DNA of 7,736 bases from an uncultured Eubacteriales bacterium (lineage in GTDB: Bacteria; Bacillota; Clostridia; Oscillospirales; CAG-272). Position numbers and translations under genes: made by a program. The stretch covers positions 1 through 7,736 of the forward strand of contig CAKRWK010000043.1 of NCBI GenBank assembly GCA_934417455.1. Reading direction: 5' to 3'. This document shows, one piece after another, positions 6,409 through 7,736 of the stretch; the stretch's first letter is position 1, and each line of letters begins with the position of its first letter. The notes beneath the pieces are model-generated. The model had not been told where the DNA came from. It did not search any database and saw only the letters and a program-made list of their open reading frames with translations.

Positions 6409-7683
6409 GTGATTCTGCACTGTGATTGCAACAGTTTTTTCGCATCGGTGGAGACTGCCCGATGCTCGTCTTATGCGACCGTGCCGATGGCAGTGGCCGG
6501 GAGCGTGGAAGAACGGCACGGTATTATCCTTGCCAAAAATGAACTTGCCAAAAAATACGGCATCGTAACTGCGGAAACCGTGGCATCCGCCCGGAGGAAG
6601 TGCCCGTCCCTTGTCCTTTGCCCACCGCACTATGACGAGTACGTCCGGTATTCCCGGGCGGCCGGTCGGATTTATGCGTTTTATACGGATCTTGTCGAAC
6701 CGTTCGGTATCGACGAATCCTGGCTTGACGTGACGGCCAGCCGCAAACTGTTCGGCGGTGGCGAGACGATTGCGCAGGAGATACGGCAGCGGATGAAAAC
6801 GGAACTCGGCATTACGGTTTCGGTCGGAGTTTCATTCAACAAAGTTTTTGCAAAACTTGGTAGCGATTATAAGAAACCGGATGCTGTTACCGTGATTTCA
6901 CGGGATAATTTTCGGCAGATAGTATATCCTTTGCCGGTTTCGGCACTTTTGTTTGTCGGCCGTCATACGGAAGAAACCCTTCGTCGCATGGGTGTTTATA
7001 CAATAGGAGACCTTGCCGAAACAGAAGCGGACGCTTTGTACCTCAGACTCGGCAAACCGGGCGAGGCGCTCGGCGCCTATGCACGCGGCGAGGACGACTC
7101 GCCGGTTTCTCCCATAAGGGAAGCAGCCAAAAGTATCAGCAACGGTTTTACGTTTCCACGCGACCTGACGGGGCGCGCGGAATGCCGTTTGGGCATTGCT
7201 TACCTGACGGAAGAAATCGGAACCAAACTTCGCGCCGGGCACATGAAATGCACCACGGTTACATTGAAAATCAAAGACTCTTTTCTGCGCACCGTGCAAA
7301 AGCAGAAAAAGATTTCTCCTCCGACGGACATCACGAGAGAGATTGTTTCGGTGGCGGAAAATCTTCTGTCCGATATGTGGAAAAGCGACGCACCCGTACG
7401 GATGATAACCGTCGGCGTCAGTGACCTTGTCGGTGCGGACAGCGGGGAACAGATGACGTTGTTTGACGATATGTCGGATGTACAAAATCGCGGTAAAATA
7501 CGCAAACGCGACGAAGCTGTTGACGGCATACGTCAGAAATTCGGCGCGGCGGCCATCATGACCGCTTCGTTTATGGGCAATGACAGCGGCCTTCTTTTCG
7601 CGAAGTCGGAAAAAAACGAAAAAGATCAGAAAAAGAGTGTGAAAACAGTCCGCCTGTTTTCACACTCTTTTTCTGTTTTATAA
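6409..7683 (+). CDS. dinB: Y-family (DinB-like) translesion DNA polymerase
   Basis: A 424-residue lesion-bypass polymerase. Palm catalytic residues are D6 (in HCDCNSFFASVE) and D102-E103 (in FGIDESWLDVT, 99-109), with F11 as the likely steric gate. SVGVSFNKVFAKLGSDYKKPDAVTVI (138-163) is the diagnostic DinB-type block. A thumb/little-finger region follows (about 175-400). QMTLF (348-352) is a good sliding-clamp-binding motif and, as in related Firmicutes proteins, is internal, followed by AVDGIRQKFG (370-379). The gene uses GTG as start. It is 81 nt downstream of the kinase with no terminator between them, so co-transcription is likely. Odd feature: residues 407-423 are encoded by a strong terminator hairpin and form a basic, low-complexity tail (KSEKNEKDQKK...) outside the conserved domain. 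Family is certain; the symbol is used in the broad sense, and relatives such as B. subtilis YqjW or UvrX cannot be separated here. Confidence 0.95.
   Translation: MILHCDCNSFFASVETARCSSYATVPMAVAGSVEERHGIILAKNELAKKYGIVTAETVASARRKCPSLVLCPPHYDEYVRYSRAAGRIYAFYTDLVEPFGIDESWLDVTASRKLFGGGETIAQEIRQRMKTELGITVSVGVSFNKVFAKLGSDYKKPDAVTVISRDNFRQIVYPLPVSALLFVGRHTEETLRRMGVYTIGDLAETEADALYLRLGKPGEALGAYARGEDDSPVSPIREAAKSISNGFTFPRDLTGRAECRLGIAYLTEEIGTKLRAGHMKCTTVTLKIKDSFLRTVQKQKKISPPTDITREIVSVAENLLSDMWKSDAPVRMITVGVSDLVGADSGEQMTLFDDMSDVQNRGKIRKRDEAVDGIRQKFGAAAIMTASFMGNDSGLLFAKSEKNEKDQKKSVKTVRLFSHSFSVL
7627..7680 (+). terminator. dinB: Rho-independent terminator inside the end of the polymerase gene
   Basis: Perfect 22-bp inverted repeat: left arm 7627-7648, 5-nt loop TCCGC (7649-7653), right arm 7654-7675, then TTTT (7676-7679). 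On the minus strand the left arm is followed by T-rich sequence (complement of A-runs at 7619-7623 and 7610-7616), so it could also stop leftward transcription. The polymerase stop codon (7681-7683) comes only after the T-run. Confidence 0.93.
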
Positions 7684-7686
7684 GTT

Positions 7687-7711
7687 TTGGGTATCAACGG
7701 GTGATTCCCAA
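7687..7711. repeat. Imperfect dyad after the terminator
   Basis: Arms TTGGGTATCA (7687-7696) and TGATTCCCAA (7702-7711) pair at 9 of 10 positions around a 5-nt centre. It lies upstream of TTGACT (7716-7721), which could be the -35 box of a gene whose -10 falls at or beyond the window edge. This placement would suit an operator, but the evidence is thin. Confidence 0.35.
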
Positions 7712-7736
7712 TTTGTTGACTGTCAGATTGCATAAA

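Noticed and set aside
7600..7683. Possible frameshift at the A-runs creating an artificial C-terminus of the polymerase
   Set aside because: The +1 frame reaches TGA at 7640 inside the hairpin and the +2 frame has no stop before 7683, so neither gives a more natural end. The assigned frame is kept, though loss of an earlier stop by substitution remains possible.

Overview
The window looks like chromosomal housekeeping DNA from a Firmicute, most likely an anaerobic member of the Clostridia with balanced to slightly GC-rich DNA. The reasons are the AGGAGG-type ribosome sites, textbook SigA-like promoters, a Firmicutes-type Y-family polymerase with an internal clamp motif, and a gltX / RpiR regulator / BaiN-RdsA flavoprotein / cmk / plsC gene set of the kind I associate with Clostridia. 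This placement is an inference from gene content. There is no rRNA, tRNA, CRISPR array, insertion sequence or phage gene in view.

Left part (1-4698, minus strand): a tightly packed operon read right to left. It runs gltX (glutamyl-tRNA synthetase), a 30-nt gap, a MurR/RpiR-family regulator, a 4-nt ATGA overlap, a BaiN/RdsA (HI0933/YhiN) flavoprotein, another ATGA overlap, and one continuous reading frame that joins cytidylate kinase to a PlsC-type acyltransferase and runs off the left edge. The products serve aminoacyl-tRNA supply, probably rRNA modification, CTP supply and phosphatidic acid synthesis, with a sugar-phosphate-type regulator in the middle.

Centre (4699-4857): a compact divergent promoter region. 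Each direction has a 17-nt-spaced SigA-like promoter, and the one to the right is a perfect TTGACA-17-TATAAT. The gltX leader is short (about 39 nt) and carries two small dyads, one of which is a perfect 16-bp palindrome over the start codon.

Right part (4858-7683, plus strand): a membrane sensor histidine kinase with no response regulator beside it, then after 81 nt a Y-family (DinB-like) translesion DNA polymerase. A perfect 22-bp-stem terminator ends this unit, and it lies inside the last codons of the polymerase gene, so the stop codon comes only after the terminator's T-run. The last 53 nt hold an imperfect dyad and a possible -35 box of a gene beyond the edge.

Most interesting: the Cmk-PlsC fusion, the terminator upstream of the polymerase stop codon, the palindromic gltX start region, and the orphan kinase with a perfect consensus promoter and an altered G1 box. 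I see no clear new multi-gene defence or mobile system.
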